From the NCBI RefSeq assembly GCF_903969135.1, contig NZ_LR824569.1, forward strand, positions 4,733,001-4,797,000: a DNA stretch of 64,000 nucleotides. Reading direction: 5' to 3'. This stretch comes from Chryseobacterium sp. JV274 (lineage in GTDB: Bacteria > Bacteroidota > Bacteroidia > Flavobacteriales > Weeksellaceae). The translations under genes were made by a program, and so were the position numbers. The number at the start of each line of letters is the position of its first letter. The first letter of the stretch is position 1. This document shows, piece by piece, positions 17,234 through 24,908 of the stretch. The notes under the pieces were generated by a model, which made no database searches, had not been told where the DNA came from, and worked only from the letters and a program-made list of their open reading frames with translations.

Positions 17234-18007
17234 TTAAATTTGTACTGAGAAATTTTCAAATGCTTTGGCAGGATTCGTATTTTTCATAAAATATTCTCCC
17301 ATCAGGAAGCCGTCAAATCCTTTTTCTTTTAAAAACTGAAAATCTTCAAGATTGTAAATGCCGCTTTCCGCTACAGATAAAACTTCTTTGGGAAGCTGAT
17401 TTTTCAACTGAACAGAATGTTGAAGATCCACTTTGAAATCCTTAAGGTTTCTGTTGTTGATCCCCACAAGATCAATTTTTGAATTAAAATGTTTCAGTTC
17501 ATCTTCGGTATGAATTTCCAATAAAACTTCCATTTCCAGTTCGTGGGCAAGTGCTGTGAATTCATCTACCTGAGCAGGTGAAAGGCAAGACGCAATCAGT
17601 AAAATAACATCTGCTCCTATACTTTTGGCTTCATAGAACTGGTATTCATCAATCATAAAATCTTTTCGCAGGATCGGAATTTTAATATCATTTCTTACAC
17701 TTAGAATATCATTTAAATTTCCTCCAAAAAAATCATGATCGGTCAGGATAGAAATTCCGCTGGCTCCAAAGCTTTCGTAAGCTGAAACCACTTCTAAAGG
17801 CTCTACACTATTGTTGATAATCCCTTTTGAAGGAGATTGTCTTTTAAATTCAGCGATAATCCCGTTTTTATTTTTGATGGATTCTTTCAGAGAATAGGTT
17901 TTTCTTCCAAAAAAGCCTGTATTTTTTAATCGATCAAGAGATATACGTGATTTTGCTCCCGCAATCTCCAATTTTTTTTGTTCAATAATTTTATCCAGTA
18001 TAGTCAT
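17234..18007 (-). CDS. trpC: Indole-3-glycerol-phosphate synthase
   Basis: The 257-residue TIM barrel has the IGPS signatures: GIIAEFKRQSPSKG with the catalytic Lys, PILRKDFMIDEYQFYEAKSIGADVILLI, LLEIHTEDEL, LVGINNRNL and VAESGI. It closes the indole ring of CdRP. It is a single-domain enzyme, not fused to TrpF as in enterics. A 183-bp gap separates it from trpD, larger than elsewhere in the operon and filled with repeat-like sequence. Confidence 0.96.
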   Translation of the reverse strand: MTILDKIIEQKKLEIAGAKSRISLDRLKNTGFFGRKTYSLKESIKNKNGIIAEFKRQSPSKGIINNSVEPLEVVSAYESFGASGISILTDHDFFGGNLNDILSVRNDIKIPILRKDFMIDEYQFYEAKSIGADVILLIASCLSPAQVDEFTALAHELEMEVLLEIHTEDELKHFNSKIDLVGINNRNLKDFKVDLQHSVQLKNQLPKEVLSVAESGIYNLEDFQFLKEKGFDGFLMGEYFMKNTNPAKAFENFSVQI

Positions 18008-18119
18008 TTGATACAGAATTTAATAAGATGATAAAAATGATAAACCATTAAGGGATATTAAGATGATAAGATAAATTAAGTTCCATCAAAGATGGAGAAT
18101 GAAGGATGTCGCTGAATAA

Positions 18120-18133
18120 ATAGCTTTAGCTAT
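18120..18133. repeat. GCTTTAGC palindrome between trpD and trpC
   Basis: atagctttagctat is a single hairpin of the family seen as pairs at 7030 and 53641. It lies in the 183-bp trpD-trpC gap, whose remaining sequence is AT-rich with recurring TTAAG and GATAA words. Confidence 0.5.
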
Positions 18134-18190
18134 GATCTTAACTATTCTTCATCACTTAAAAATTCTTAACGGTTAAAAAAAATAATAAGA

Positions 18191-19222
18191 CTAATTAATT
18201 AAAAGATTAAAACTGTTCAGTGCTTTTCCGCTTTGCAGACTTTCCTGGGCTAAAAGAAGACAGTTGTCATACGTTCCAAACCTGTGCGTGTTGTAAAGAG
18301 CTACCGAAGCATTCGCCAGAATCACAGAATTTTGTTGTTCTGTACCTTTTCCCTCCAGGATATTCATAAATATTTTTGCTGTTTCCTGAATAGAACTTCC
18401 AGCCTTAATATCTTCCAGCGTTACCGGATTGAAACCTAAATCTTCTGCAGAATATATTTCCTCCCCGTTTTTTGTGATGATTTTACTGTCATCGGTAAGA
18501 CTTATTTCATCATATCCGTCAAGGCCGTGTACCAGAATAAACTCACGTTCCTCTTTTTGAAGGAGATACTGATAAATTCTCGCTATTTCCAGGTTGTACA
18601 CTCCAATCATTGAATATTTGGGTTTTGCAGGATTCACTAATGGTCCCAAAAGATTAAAGAATGTTCTTAATCCTAAAGATTTTCTCAATAATCCAACCGA
18701 TTGCAGCGCGGGATGAAAATAAGGAGCATGTAAAAAGCAGATGTTGGCTCTTTCAAGGTCTTCATTCAATTGTTCCGAGTTGTTTTTGAACTGATATCCC
18801 AGTTCTTCCAGTACATTGGATGAACCTGTGGTAGTGGAAGCACCATAATTTCCATGTTTGGTTACCTTCTGTCCGGCTCCGGCCACCACAAAGCTGGCCA
18901 ATGTTGATATATTGATGGTATCTTTTCCGTCACCTCCCGTTCCCACAATATCAATGGCATTACTTGCCTCTATGTCTGCAGGAGCAGCCATCTGAAGCAG
19001 AGCCTCTCTGAAACCTTCCACTTCTTTCAGGGTAATATTTCTCATCAGGAAAACACTGATAAAGGCGGTAACTTCTGCGGCATTGAACTTATTCTGGGCA
19101 ATCTCAATCATAGTAGCTTTAGCTTCTGATTTTGAAAGCGTATTATGGTTGAACAGGTATTGCAGTATTTCTTTCATTTGTGGTGTTTTTATTGTTGTTG
19201 ATGGAATTTCTAATGTTTTCAC
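18191..19222 (-). CDS. trpD: Anthranilate phosphoribosyltransferase
   Basis: The 343-residue enzyme contains the PRPP loop IDIVGTGGDGKDTINIST, then KHGNYGASTTTGSSNVLEELG, and LRTFFNLLGPLVNPA, all diagnostic of TrpD. It joins anthranilate to PRPP. It overlaps the end of trpG by 4 bp (ATGA), so the two are coupled. Length is typical. Confidence 0.96.
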   Translation of the reverse strand: MKTLEIPSTTIKTPQMKEILQYLFNHNTLSKSEAKATMIEIAQNKFNAAEVTAFISVFLMRNITLKEVEGFREALLQMAAPADIEASNAIDIVGTGGDGKDTINISTLASFVVAGAGQKVTKHGNYGASTTTGSSNVLEELGYQFKNNSEQLNEDLERANICFLHAPYFHPALQSVGLLRKSLGLRTFFNLLGPLVNPAKPKYSMIGVYNLEIARIYQYLLQKEEREFILVHGLDGYDEISLTDDSKIITKNGEEIYSAEDLGFNPVTLEDIKAGSSIQETAKIFMNILEGKGTEQQNSVILANASVALYNTHRFGTYDNCLLLAQESLQSGKALNSFNLLIN

Positions 19223-19821
19223 GGTAAAAGAAAGTTTTTAATGATGACTTCTCCTTCGGGTGTTAAAATACTCTCAGGGTGAAACTGTACTCCGTGTACA
19301 TCATAGGTTTTGTGCTGTAAAGCCATGATCATTCCGTCTTTGTCTACGGCTGTGATCTCCAGCTCTTCCGGAAACCCTTCGGGATTTACTGCCCAGCTGT
19401 GGTATCTGCCCACTTCCAGTCCTGAACTTAAATTTTTGAAAAGTTTTGTATTCTCTTTTACCAGTTCAGTAGTCGTTGCCACCCCGTGGAAAATTTCAGT
19501 CAGGTTAATAAGATTTCCTCCGAAAGCTTCAGCGATAGCCTGTTGTCCGAGACATACTCCAAGAATACTTTTCGTAGGGGCATATTCCTTAATAAGGTCT
19601 AATAAAATACCTGCTTCTTCAGGAATTCCAGGTCCCGGTGAGAGGATGATCTTGTCATATTTTCCAATTTCTTCAAGGGTAATTTTATCATTTCTTACCA
19701 CATCTACTTTTTGATTCAGAATTCTTTCAATAATCTGGACCAGGTTATAAGTGAAGCTGTCATAGTTGTCAAAAACGAGAACTTTAAGCAGAGTCTGCTG
19801 AGTGTTTATATTGTTGTTCAT
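19219..19821 (-). CDS. trpG: Anthranilate synthase glutamine amidotransferase component
   Basis: A 200-residue class I glutamine amidotransferase: VLVFDNYDSFTYNLVQ, ILSPGPGIP, the nucleophile Cys in LGVCLGQQAI, and the His/Glu pair in GVQFHPESILT. It supplies ammonia from glutamine to TrpE. It is separated from trpE by 87 bp containing a perfect heptamer array. It could also serve para-aminobenzoate synthesis, as dual-use TrpG/PabA proteins do, but operon position favours tryptophan. Confidence 0.95.
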   Translation of the reverse strand: MNNNINTQQTLLKVLVFDNYDSFTYNLVQIIERILNQKVDVVRNDKITLEEIGKYDKIILSPGPGIPEEAGILLDLIKEYAPTKSILGVCLGQQAIAEAFGGNLINLTEIFHGVATTTELVKENTKLFKNLSSGLEVGRYHSWAVNPEGFPEELEITAVDKDGMIMALQHKTYDVHGVQFHPESILTPEGEVIIKNFLLP

Positions 19822-19844
19822 TTCTTTTTTGTTAGGTTGTTTTT

Positions 19845-19900
19845 TTGCTAGTTGCTAGTTGCTAGTTGCTAGTTGCTAGTTGCTAGTTGCTAGTTGATTG
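19845..19900. repeat. Perfect heptamer array (TTGCTAG)x7
   Basis: Seven exact copies of ttgctag at 19845-19893 and one degenerate copy follow one another 8 bp from the trpE stop codon, between trpE and trpG. Perfect short tandem repeats of this kind can change copy number by slippage. Confidence 0.95.
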
Positions 19901-19908
19901 GAACTATT

Positions 19909-21333
19909 TTATTTTTCAACTATTTTTTCTGCTTTTTCAACTGCTTTTTTAAGGGCATTCAGCTTGTTATTGACTTCCTGCAGTTCATTTTCCGGAACTG
20001 ATTTTGCTACAATACCGGCACCAGCCTGGTAAAAGAGTGTATTATTTTTACTTAAGAAAGTTCTGATCATAATGGCCTGATTGCAGGTACCGTTCAATCC
20101 GATAATTCCTATACAGCCGCCATAATATCCGCGGGAATCTTTTTCGTATTGATTAATAAGTTGAAGAGCTTTATGCTTCGGTGCACCACTCAGTGTTCCC
20201 TGAGGGAAAGTAGCGGAAACCATTTCAAGAGGATTGATATCATCAGCCACATCAGCAGTCACTTCACTTACCATATGAATAACGTGAGAGAACAGCTGAA
20301 TTTCTTTAAGTTTGCTTACCGTTACATTTTTTCCGAGTTTTCCAAGGTCATTTCTTGCCAGGTCAACCAGCATGGTATGTTCTGCATTTTCTTTAGGATC
20401 AGCTTTTAAAACCTCGATAGCTTCAAGATCCGTTTCCAGATTTCCTGTTCTTTTAGATGTTCCGGCAATTGGGTGGATAATTGCTTTATTGTTTTTGATG
20501 ATTAATTGACTTTCAGGGCTTGATCCGAATAATTTATAATTTCCGTAATCAAAATAGAAAAGGTATGGAGAAGGGTTGATGTTTCTTAAAGAACGGTATA
20601 CATTGAATTCATCACCTTTGAATTTCTGTTCAAATCTTCTGCTCAGAACCAGCTGGAAGACATCTCCGCGCATGCAGTGCTTTTGGGCTGTTTTTACCAG
20701 TTCGATATAGTCTTCATCAGTAATATTGGAAGTTTCCTTATCTGTTTTTTCGAAAGGATACACCGGAGTATTCTGGTTTTTAATAAGATTTTCCAACAGA
20801 TGAAATTCAGATTTTACCCCATCAATAGAGTTTTCAATAATATACATTTCATCATTGAAATGGTTGATAGCGATCACGTATTGATATAATCTGTATCTCA
20901 GCACAGGAATTTCAACTTCCTTACTTTGTGCTTTAAGATTGATGTTTTCGAAAAACTGTACCGCCTCAAAACTTGTATAGCCAAAAAGGCTCTGAGCGGT
21001 CTGTTCTATAGGGTCGTTGGTTTCTTCACATTTAAAAATTTTCCTGAATTCTTCAAATATATCGGTGATATTGCGTTCCATCATGAATTGCTTTACAGGA
21101 GCAGAAGCAGGAAGCTTGATTTCATATTCGTTGAGGTTTTTCACTTCAATTCCTGCAATGGCATTCACTGCGATGAAGGAAAAATTATTATCAATACTTT
21201 TTGAATCCGAGCTTTCGAGAAGAATCGTATCACGGAATTTATCCCTGATCTTAAGGTAAATATTCATGGGAGTATGAAGATCTCCCAGTGTTTTTTTCGA
21301 AACAGTTTTTATTTTAATTGTGTCAGTGAACAT
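19909..21333 (-). CDS. trpE: Anthranilate synthase component I
   Basis: The 474-residue chorismate-utilising enzyme ends with the family blocks GSSPESQLIIKNNKAIIHPIAGT, EHTMLVDLARNDLG, FSHVIHMVSEV, TFPQGTLSGAPKHKALQLI and YYGGCIGIIG. It makes anthranilate from chorismate with TrpG. The N-terminal part has the DSKSIDNNFSFIAVN region; the feedback LLES-type motif appears as TILLESSDSKS (about residues 35-45), so tryptophan inhibition is likely. It is the first structural gene after the leader peptide and attenuator. Confidence 0.95.
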   Translation of the reverse strand: MFTDTIKIKTVSKKTLGDLHTPMNIYLKIRDKFRDTILLESSDSKSIDNNFSFIAVNAIAGIEVKNLNEYEIKLPASAPVKQFMMERNITDIFEEFRKIFKCEETNDPIEQTAQSLFGYTSFEAVQFFENINLKAQSKEVEIPVLRYRLYQYVIAINHFNDEMYIIENSIDGVKSEFHLLENLIKNQNTPVYPFEKTDKETSNITDEDYIELVKTAQKHCMRGDVFQLVLSRRFEQKFKGDEFNVYRSLRNINPSPYLFYFDYGNYKLFGSSPESQLIIKNNKAIIHPIAGTSKRTGNLETDLEAIEVLKADPKENAEHTMLVDLARNDLGKLGKNVTVSKLKEIQLFSHVIHMVSEVTADVADDINPLEMVSATFPQGTLSGAPKHKALQLINQYEKDSRGYYGGCIGIIGLNGTCNQAIMIRTFLSKNNTLFYQAGAGIVAKSVPENELQEVNNKLNALKKAVEKAEKIVEK

Positions 21334-21375
21334 CTTGTTGTTTTTTTATTTTTTATAAAGTTGAGGAATAAAAAA

Positions 21376-21402
21376 AGGCTTCAACGGTATCCGTCAAAGC
21401 CT
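21376..21402 (-). terminator. trp attenuator (intrinsic terminator)
   Basis: Read on the minus strand, AGGCUUUGACGG and CCGUUGAAGCCU form a 12-bp stem with an AUA loop and are followed by seven U. It lies 43 bp before trpE. The leader segment at 21445-21453 (GGUAUUGUC) can pair with GACGGAUACC (21386-21395) as an alternative antiterminator. Confidence 0.9.
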
Positions 21403-21434
21403 ATATATTGTTTTTTGATTATTCTGCTGTATGA

Positions 21435-21503
21435 TTAGCAACATGACAATACCTTCAGACCCGACGAAGAGTTTGAAAGCCACCACCAAATATTGTTGCT
21501 CAT
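21435..21503 (-). CDS. trpL: trp operon leader peptide with three consecutive Trp codons
   Basis: The minus strand encodes a 22-residue peptide starting MSNNIWWWLSNSSSG and ending in VLSCC. Three Trp codons in a row at positions 6-8, directly upstream of a terminator and trpE, are the mark of ribosome-mediated attenuation. With scarce Trp-tRNA the ribosome stalls at WWW, keeps the ACUCUUC/GAAGGU hairpin from forming, and lets the antiterminator pairing replace the terminator. This mechanism is known for trp operons generally; the pairings here are read by eye. Confidence 0.92.
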   Translation of the reverse strand: MSNNIWWWLSNSSSGLKVLSCC

Positions 21504-21516
21504 TTTAAACATGGGA

Positions 21517-21524
21517 CAAATGTA
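21517..21524 (-). promoter_or_regulatory. -7 element (TACATTTG) for the trp operon
   Basis: An exact TAnnTTTG match on the minus strand, ending 13 bp before the leader peptide ATG. The untranslated leader before trpL would be very short. A TTG lies upstream but with only about 15 bp spacing. Confidence 0.7.
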
Positions 21525-21588
21525 GAAATTTTTTTAATACAAAAACTAAAAAATAGTAAAAATTAAAAAAACTTAATATAATAACCTC

Positions 21589-22230
21589 CTATTTAAGGTG
21601 CTTACGCTCAAGTTGCAATTCTTTGATTTTCTCTTTGTAGGTTTCATCATCATAGTATTTTACATACTCTTCCAATGCTGCGATATATTCTTCAATGAAT
21701 TCTTTATTCGTTTTGTCTGCCTCATACTTGGTTTTTGCAGAATTGACGGGAGCTAACTTTTCGTATTGGATTAAAATTTTTCCTTCTCTGGACTGATCAT
21801 AAAGGATGACTATGTTCTTTTCATATCCCGGAATGTATTTTACAGGAATATCCTTGTCACCCGGTATTCTGATTGAATTTCTGATAGGATAGATTGCTGC
21901 AGAAGTGGTAGAGAAAAAAGTAGTGGTGTATTTCCCGTCCTGTTTCTTTACAATAGCTTCATAATCGTGGATATACATGTCGTTCAGGGTAGAATTGGTT
22001 TCTACATCAGACGTGATGATAGCGGTACTTTCCACTCCGTATTTGTTTAAAAACCATGCATTTAAAAACTGACCTCCAAACCCATTTAATATAGCCAGAG
22101 GAAGGATCGGGATCAGGAACCGTGCTTTTTTTGTCAGATAGGAGAGAAGTCCAAAGAACACAAACAACAGAATCACAGTATAAAAACCGTGATGGCTGGT
22201 GAAAAACAGAATTTTTGAAATTAAAACCAT
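21589..22230 (-). CDS. Unknown membrane protein, 213 residues
   Basis: Residues about 5-60 hold two hydrophobic segments (FYTVILLFVFFGLLSYL; FLIPILPLAILNGFGGQFL), followed by a soluble domain with strands (VESTAIITSDVETN, YEAIVKKQDGKYTTTFF) and a Lys/Glu-rich helical tail. I do not recognise the family. The tail may be a coiled coil. It is a single gene on the minus strand upstream of the trp promoter region, probably in its own unit. Confidence 0.7.
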   Translation of the reverse strand: MVLISKILFFTSHHGFYTVILLFVFFGLLSYLTKKARFLIPILPLAILNGFGGQFLNAWFLNKYGVESTAIITSDVETNSTLNDMYIHDYEAIVKKQDGKYTTTFFSTTSAAIYPIRNSIRIPGDKDIPVKYIPGYEKNIVILYDQSREGKILIQYEKLAPVNSAKTKYEADKTNKEFIEEYIAALEEYVKYYDDETYKEKIKELQLERKHLK

Positions 22231-22253
22231 GCATTAAATATAATTATTTTATT

Positions 22254-22340
22254 TAAACGTTGAGATCGTAAAGATGTTATTAAATTATTATAATATGTTT
22301 GCAAAGGCTTTTTATTCAGTAAGATGTACAGTCATCAGAT
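22254..22340. repeat. Dispersed repeat, partial copy
   Basis: TTTAAACGTTGAGATCGTAA and the next 65 bp match the segment starting at 22368 at most positions (about three quarters by eye), giving a direct repeat 114 bp apart. This copy lacks the right-hand inverted end. Confidence 0.7.
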
Positions 22341-22367
22341 AATTTAAATTGTTGTTAATTTAAAGAA

Positions 22368-22490
22368 TTTAAACGCTGAGATCGCAAGGATGCTATTAGA
22401 TTATTATTAATATGCTCGCAACGGCGTTTCACTTAGCAAGGTCTGCTGTTATTAGCTAAACGAAGTGCCCTTGCGAACATAGCGTTTAAA
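22368..22490. repeat. MITE-like element with imperfect terminal inverted repeats
   Basis: The left end AAACGCTGAGATCGCAAGG and the right end CCCTTGCGAACATAGCGTTT are imperfect inverted copies enclosing about 120 bp without coding capacity. The right end lies 5 bp from the stop of the cupin lipoprotein gene. Confidence 0.7.
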
Positions 22491-22494
22491 ACAA

Positions 22495-22947
22495 CTATTT
22501 TACCGGTTCAGACAAAGGGATATCAGGAGTCCCGCTGTAGAAAACAATCAGGGTTGCTCCTTTATCTCCGGTTTTTCCTCTGTGGGCAATGTTGACCATT
22601 TCAGGAAGAACCTGACCTTTTCTTATCCATTGTGTTTTGCCGTCTTCTTTTCTCTCGATCTGTATTTCTCCTTTTTCTACATAAGCTGCATTAATGACAG
22701 GGTGTTTATGCCAGTCCAGAGCTCTGTTGGGAGGAACTGCAATCTTCAGAACCGATATTTCGGGCTGTGTTGTGGGATAGGCCGGATATACAGTTCCATC
22801 CCAAGACTTTGTCGTTTTTAAAAGTGTTACTGATTCAATTTTATCAGTATATTCTGATTGCGGCTCGTTCGATGAATTATCACAGGAAATAAGCAGGGAA
22901 GAGAGTACAGCAAAGAAAGCGGCACCCATTAAATTTTTTTTAGTCAT
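22495..22947 (-). CDS. Cupin-domain lipoprotein
   Basis: A 150-residue protein with a lipoprotein signal (LSSLLISC, Cys22) and a small cupin barrel: motif 1 includes LDWHKHPVINAAYVEKGEIQIE (His-x-His and Glu as metal ligands) and motif 2 is the MVNIAHRG region with a His. It is likely a metal-binding periplasmic or outer-membrane protein; similar proteins are annotated as cupins of unknown role. Single-gene unit. Confidence 0.82.
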   Translation of the reverse strand: MTKKNLMGAAFFAVLSSLLISCDNSSNEPQSEYTDKIESVTLLKTTKSWDGTVYPAYPTTQPEISVLKIAVPPNRALDWHKHPVINAAYVEKGEIQIERKEDGKTQWIRKGQVLPEMVNIAHRGKTGDKGATLIVFYSGTPDIPLSEPVK

Positions 22948-23125
22948 AAACTTTTCAATTAATAGATTGATTTTTGGTTCGGATTATCCGTAATACAAAA
23001 ATAACAAGCCGACTTAAAATTCCCTAGTGTTTGAGTTATTTTTTTATTGATCTGATTATAATTAAACCTTTAAAAAATATTTATCAAAGAAAACATTTGT
23101 CATAAGTTTAAAACTTTATTTTTTA

Positions 23126-23133
23126 TATTTTTG
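23126..23133 (+). promoter_or_regulatory. -7 element (TATTTTTG) for the lipoprotein-cytochrome c pair
   Basis: Exact TAnnTTTG match 18 bp before the start codon of the 72-residue lipoprotein. No TTG at the preferred spacing. Confidence 0.6.
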
Positions 23134-23151
23134 CTTCCAAATTAGAAAAAA

Positions 23152-23370
23152 ATGAAAAAAGTATTAGCAATCGCATTTATCGGAGGTTTATTAGTAGCAA
23201 GCTGCAAAAAAAAGCCAGATCACTCTTTACAGGATAGCAACACGATGATGGAAGAGCCAGAAGCAACAACTGTTGTAGATTCTACAGCTAAAACTGCTGC
23301 TCCTGCTGCTGCAACTCCGGCTACCACTGCTCCTGAAGCTGCTAAAACAGATTCTACAGCGAAGAAATAA
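23152..23370 (+). CDS. Small Ala/Thr-rich lipoprotein
   Basis: A 72-residue product with a clear lipobox (GLLVASC, Cys18), three Lys after the Cys, and a low-complexity tail rich in Ala, Thr and Pro (DSTAKTAAPAAATPATTAP) that ends with a second DSTAKK. The tail resembles an extended tether. It overlaps the cytochrome c gene by one base (TAATG), which suggests co-translation and a shared role, perhaps at the membrane near the cytochrome. No known domain. Confidence 0.75.
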   Translation: MKKVLAIAFIGGLLVASCKKKPDHSLQDSNTMMEEPEATTVVDSTAKTAAPAAATPATTAPEAAKTDSTAKK

Positions 23371-23744
23371 TGAAAAAAATACTTTTGGCAGGAATATTGG
23401 GTCTTATGATCGTTTCCTGTTCTAAAAAAGAAAATACAGCAGAAGTGGCAGCTTCTTCTGAGACAGCTGCTGTTTCAGAACCGGTACCAGCTAATCTTTC
23501 AGGTGATCAGATCATGGAAACATTGGATTGCTCAGGATGCCACTCTGTGAATGAGAGAATGATAGGACCTTCTTATAAGGAAATTGCAGGAAAGTACTCT
23601 GAAAAGGATACAGAACTGCTGGCTTCCAAAATTATAGAAGGCGGAAGTGGAGTATGGGGAAGTGTGCCTATGGCTGCCCATCCACAGGTATCTAAAGAAG
23701 ATGCCAAAAAAATGGTGGAATATATTTTAAGTCAGAAGAAATAA
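23370..23744 (+). CDS. Lipid-anchored c-type cytochrome
   Basis: The 124-residue protein has a lipoprotein signal (GLMIVSC, Cys17), a flexible linker, and a class I cytochrome c domain: heme motif CSGCH (about residues 51-55), then GPSYKEIAGKY, and the axial Met in VPMAAHPQVS followed by the C-terminal helix AKKMVEYILSQ. It resembles cytochrome c551/c552 electron carriers, acting at the periplasmic face. The first gene of the pair and rlmF lie directly adjacent. Confidence 0.9.
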   Translation: MKKILLAGILGLMIVSCSKKENTAEVAASSETAAVSEPVPANLSGDQIMETLDCSGCHSVNERMIGPSYKEIAGKYSEKDTELLASKIIEGGSGVWGSVPMAAHPQVSKEDAKKMVEYILSQKK

Positions 23745-23747
23745 AAT

Positions 23748-24677
23748 ATGTCCGCTGAAAAATCCAGTCTGCACACAAGAAATCTACATCGTAATCCCTA
23801 TGATTTTGATGCGCTTATTTCTTGTGTGCCGGAACTGAAACACTTTGTTTTCGTTAATGCTTATCAGACGGTAACTATTAATTTCAGCATTCCAAAAGCG
23901 GTGAAACTGCTCAACAAAGCCTTACTCTTACATTTTTACCATATTAAAGGCTGGGATATTCCGGACACTAATCTTTGTCCTCCCATTCCCGGACGTGCAG
24001 ATTATGTACATTATATTGCCGATCTTTTAACTGAACAATTGGATAAAATTCCTACAGGAAGTCCTGTAAAAGGGCTTGATATAGGAACAGGAGCCAATCT
24101 TGTGTATCCTTTAATCAGTCATCAATCTTATGGTTGGGCCATGCTGGGAACAGATATCAATCAGGATTCTTTGATCAATGCCCGGCATATTTTAGATCAA
24201 AATCCGGAACTTTCATCTGCCATTCAGTTGAAAAGTCAGCCCGATGCTGATCATATCTTTAAAAATATTATTGGTCCTGAAGACAGGTTTACTTTTACCA
24301 TGTGCAATCCTCCTTTTCATGATTCGGAAGAAGCTGCAATGAAAGGGAATATCAGGAAAACAAAGAATCTTAAAATATCAAAATTCAAGCAGCCTTTACT
24401 TAATTTTGGTGGCCAACAGTCGGAACTTTGGTGTGAAGGAGGTGAACTGGCTTTTATCACTAAGGTGATTCATGAAAGTGCATTATTTTCATCACAGGTT
24501 CTTTGGTTCACGTGTCTGGTTTCCAAAAAAGACAATCTTAATAAACTCACCAACCTTTTAAAGAAAGTAAACGCTGTAGAGGTGAAAACCATTGATATGG
24601 CTCAAGGACAGAAAGTAAGCAGAATGCTTGCCTGGACGTTTATTCCTCAGAAGGAGAGGAGAACGTGGTTTGTATAA
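23748..24677 (+). CDS. rlmF: 23S rRNA (adenine(1618)-N(6))-methyltransferase RlmF
   Basis: A 309-residue protein whose N-terminus (LHTRNLHRNPYDFDALI, then FINFSIPKAVKLLNKALL-like NFSIPKAVKLLNKALL) is typical of RlmF/YbiN. The methyltransferase core has GLDIGTGANLVYPL and the catalytic CNPPFHDS motif of N6-adenine enzymes. It modifies A1618 of 23S rRNA. It starts 3 bp after the cytochrome gene, so it may share that transcript. Confidence 0.93.
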   Translation: MSAEKSSLHTRNLHRNPYDFDALISCVPELKHFVFVNAYQTVTINFSIPKAVKLLNKALLLHFYHIKGWDIPDTNLCPPIPGRADYVHYIADLLTEQLDKIPTGSPVKGLDIGTGANLVYPLISHQSYGWAMLGTDINQDSLINARHILDQNPELSSAIQLKSQPDADHIFKNIIGPEDRFTFTMCNPPFHDSEEAAMKGNIRKTKNLKISKFKQPLLNFGGQQSELWCEGGELAFITKVIHESALFSSQVLWFTCLVSKKDNLNKLTNLLKKVNAVEVKTIDMAQGQKVSRMLAWTFIPQKERRTWFV

Positions 24678-24728
24678 AAGTTTAAGGTTTCTGTTTTCAT
24701 TGGTTATCATTGTCTTGATTTTCCATCA

Positions 24729-24769
24729 AAACTCACCATTCACTTGCGAAGCAAAATTCACTATTGACA
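24729..24769. repeat. Dispersed repeat with TTGCGAAGCAA core, copy 1
   Basis: The stretch reading ctcaccattcacttgcgaag and then caaaattcactattgac recurs with few changes at 38295-38333. The centre (ttgcgaagcaa) is a small palindrome. Confidence 0.65.
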
Positions 24770-24770
24770 G

Positions 24771-24822
24771 CATCCCGAATCTTATATCCCAATATCCCGA
24801 ATCTCGTATCTCAACACCATTC
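24771..24822. repeat. Degenerate heptamer-periodic array
   Basis: Words catcccg, aatctta, tatccca, atatccc, gaatctc, gtatctc follow at 7-bp steps. The variants are less regular than in the other arrays. Confidence 0.5.
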
Positions 24823-24855
24823 CTCTTCACTTTTTAAAATTTCTTAAAAAAGCCA

Positions 24856-24886
24856 TTGACGGTCAGGTCAAAAATGCCTAAATTTG
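24856..24886 (+). promoter_or_regulatory. Promoter of lysS
   Basis: TTG at 24856-24858, a 20-bp spacer, and TAAATTTG at 24879-24886 give a full match to the Bacteroidota promoter, 22 bp before the lysS start. Confidence 0.85.
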
Positions 24887-24908
24887 TACGCTTTTAGAAA
24901 AATAAGAA

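Noticed and set aside
19310..19714. 134-residue open frame on the plus strand over trpG
   Set aside because: It is a shadow of trpG codon usage; no recognisable protein.
19845..19900. CRISPR array
   Set aside because: The repeat unit is only 7 bp and has no spacers; no cas genes are near.
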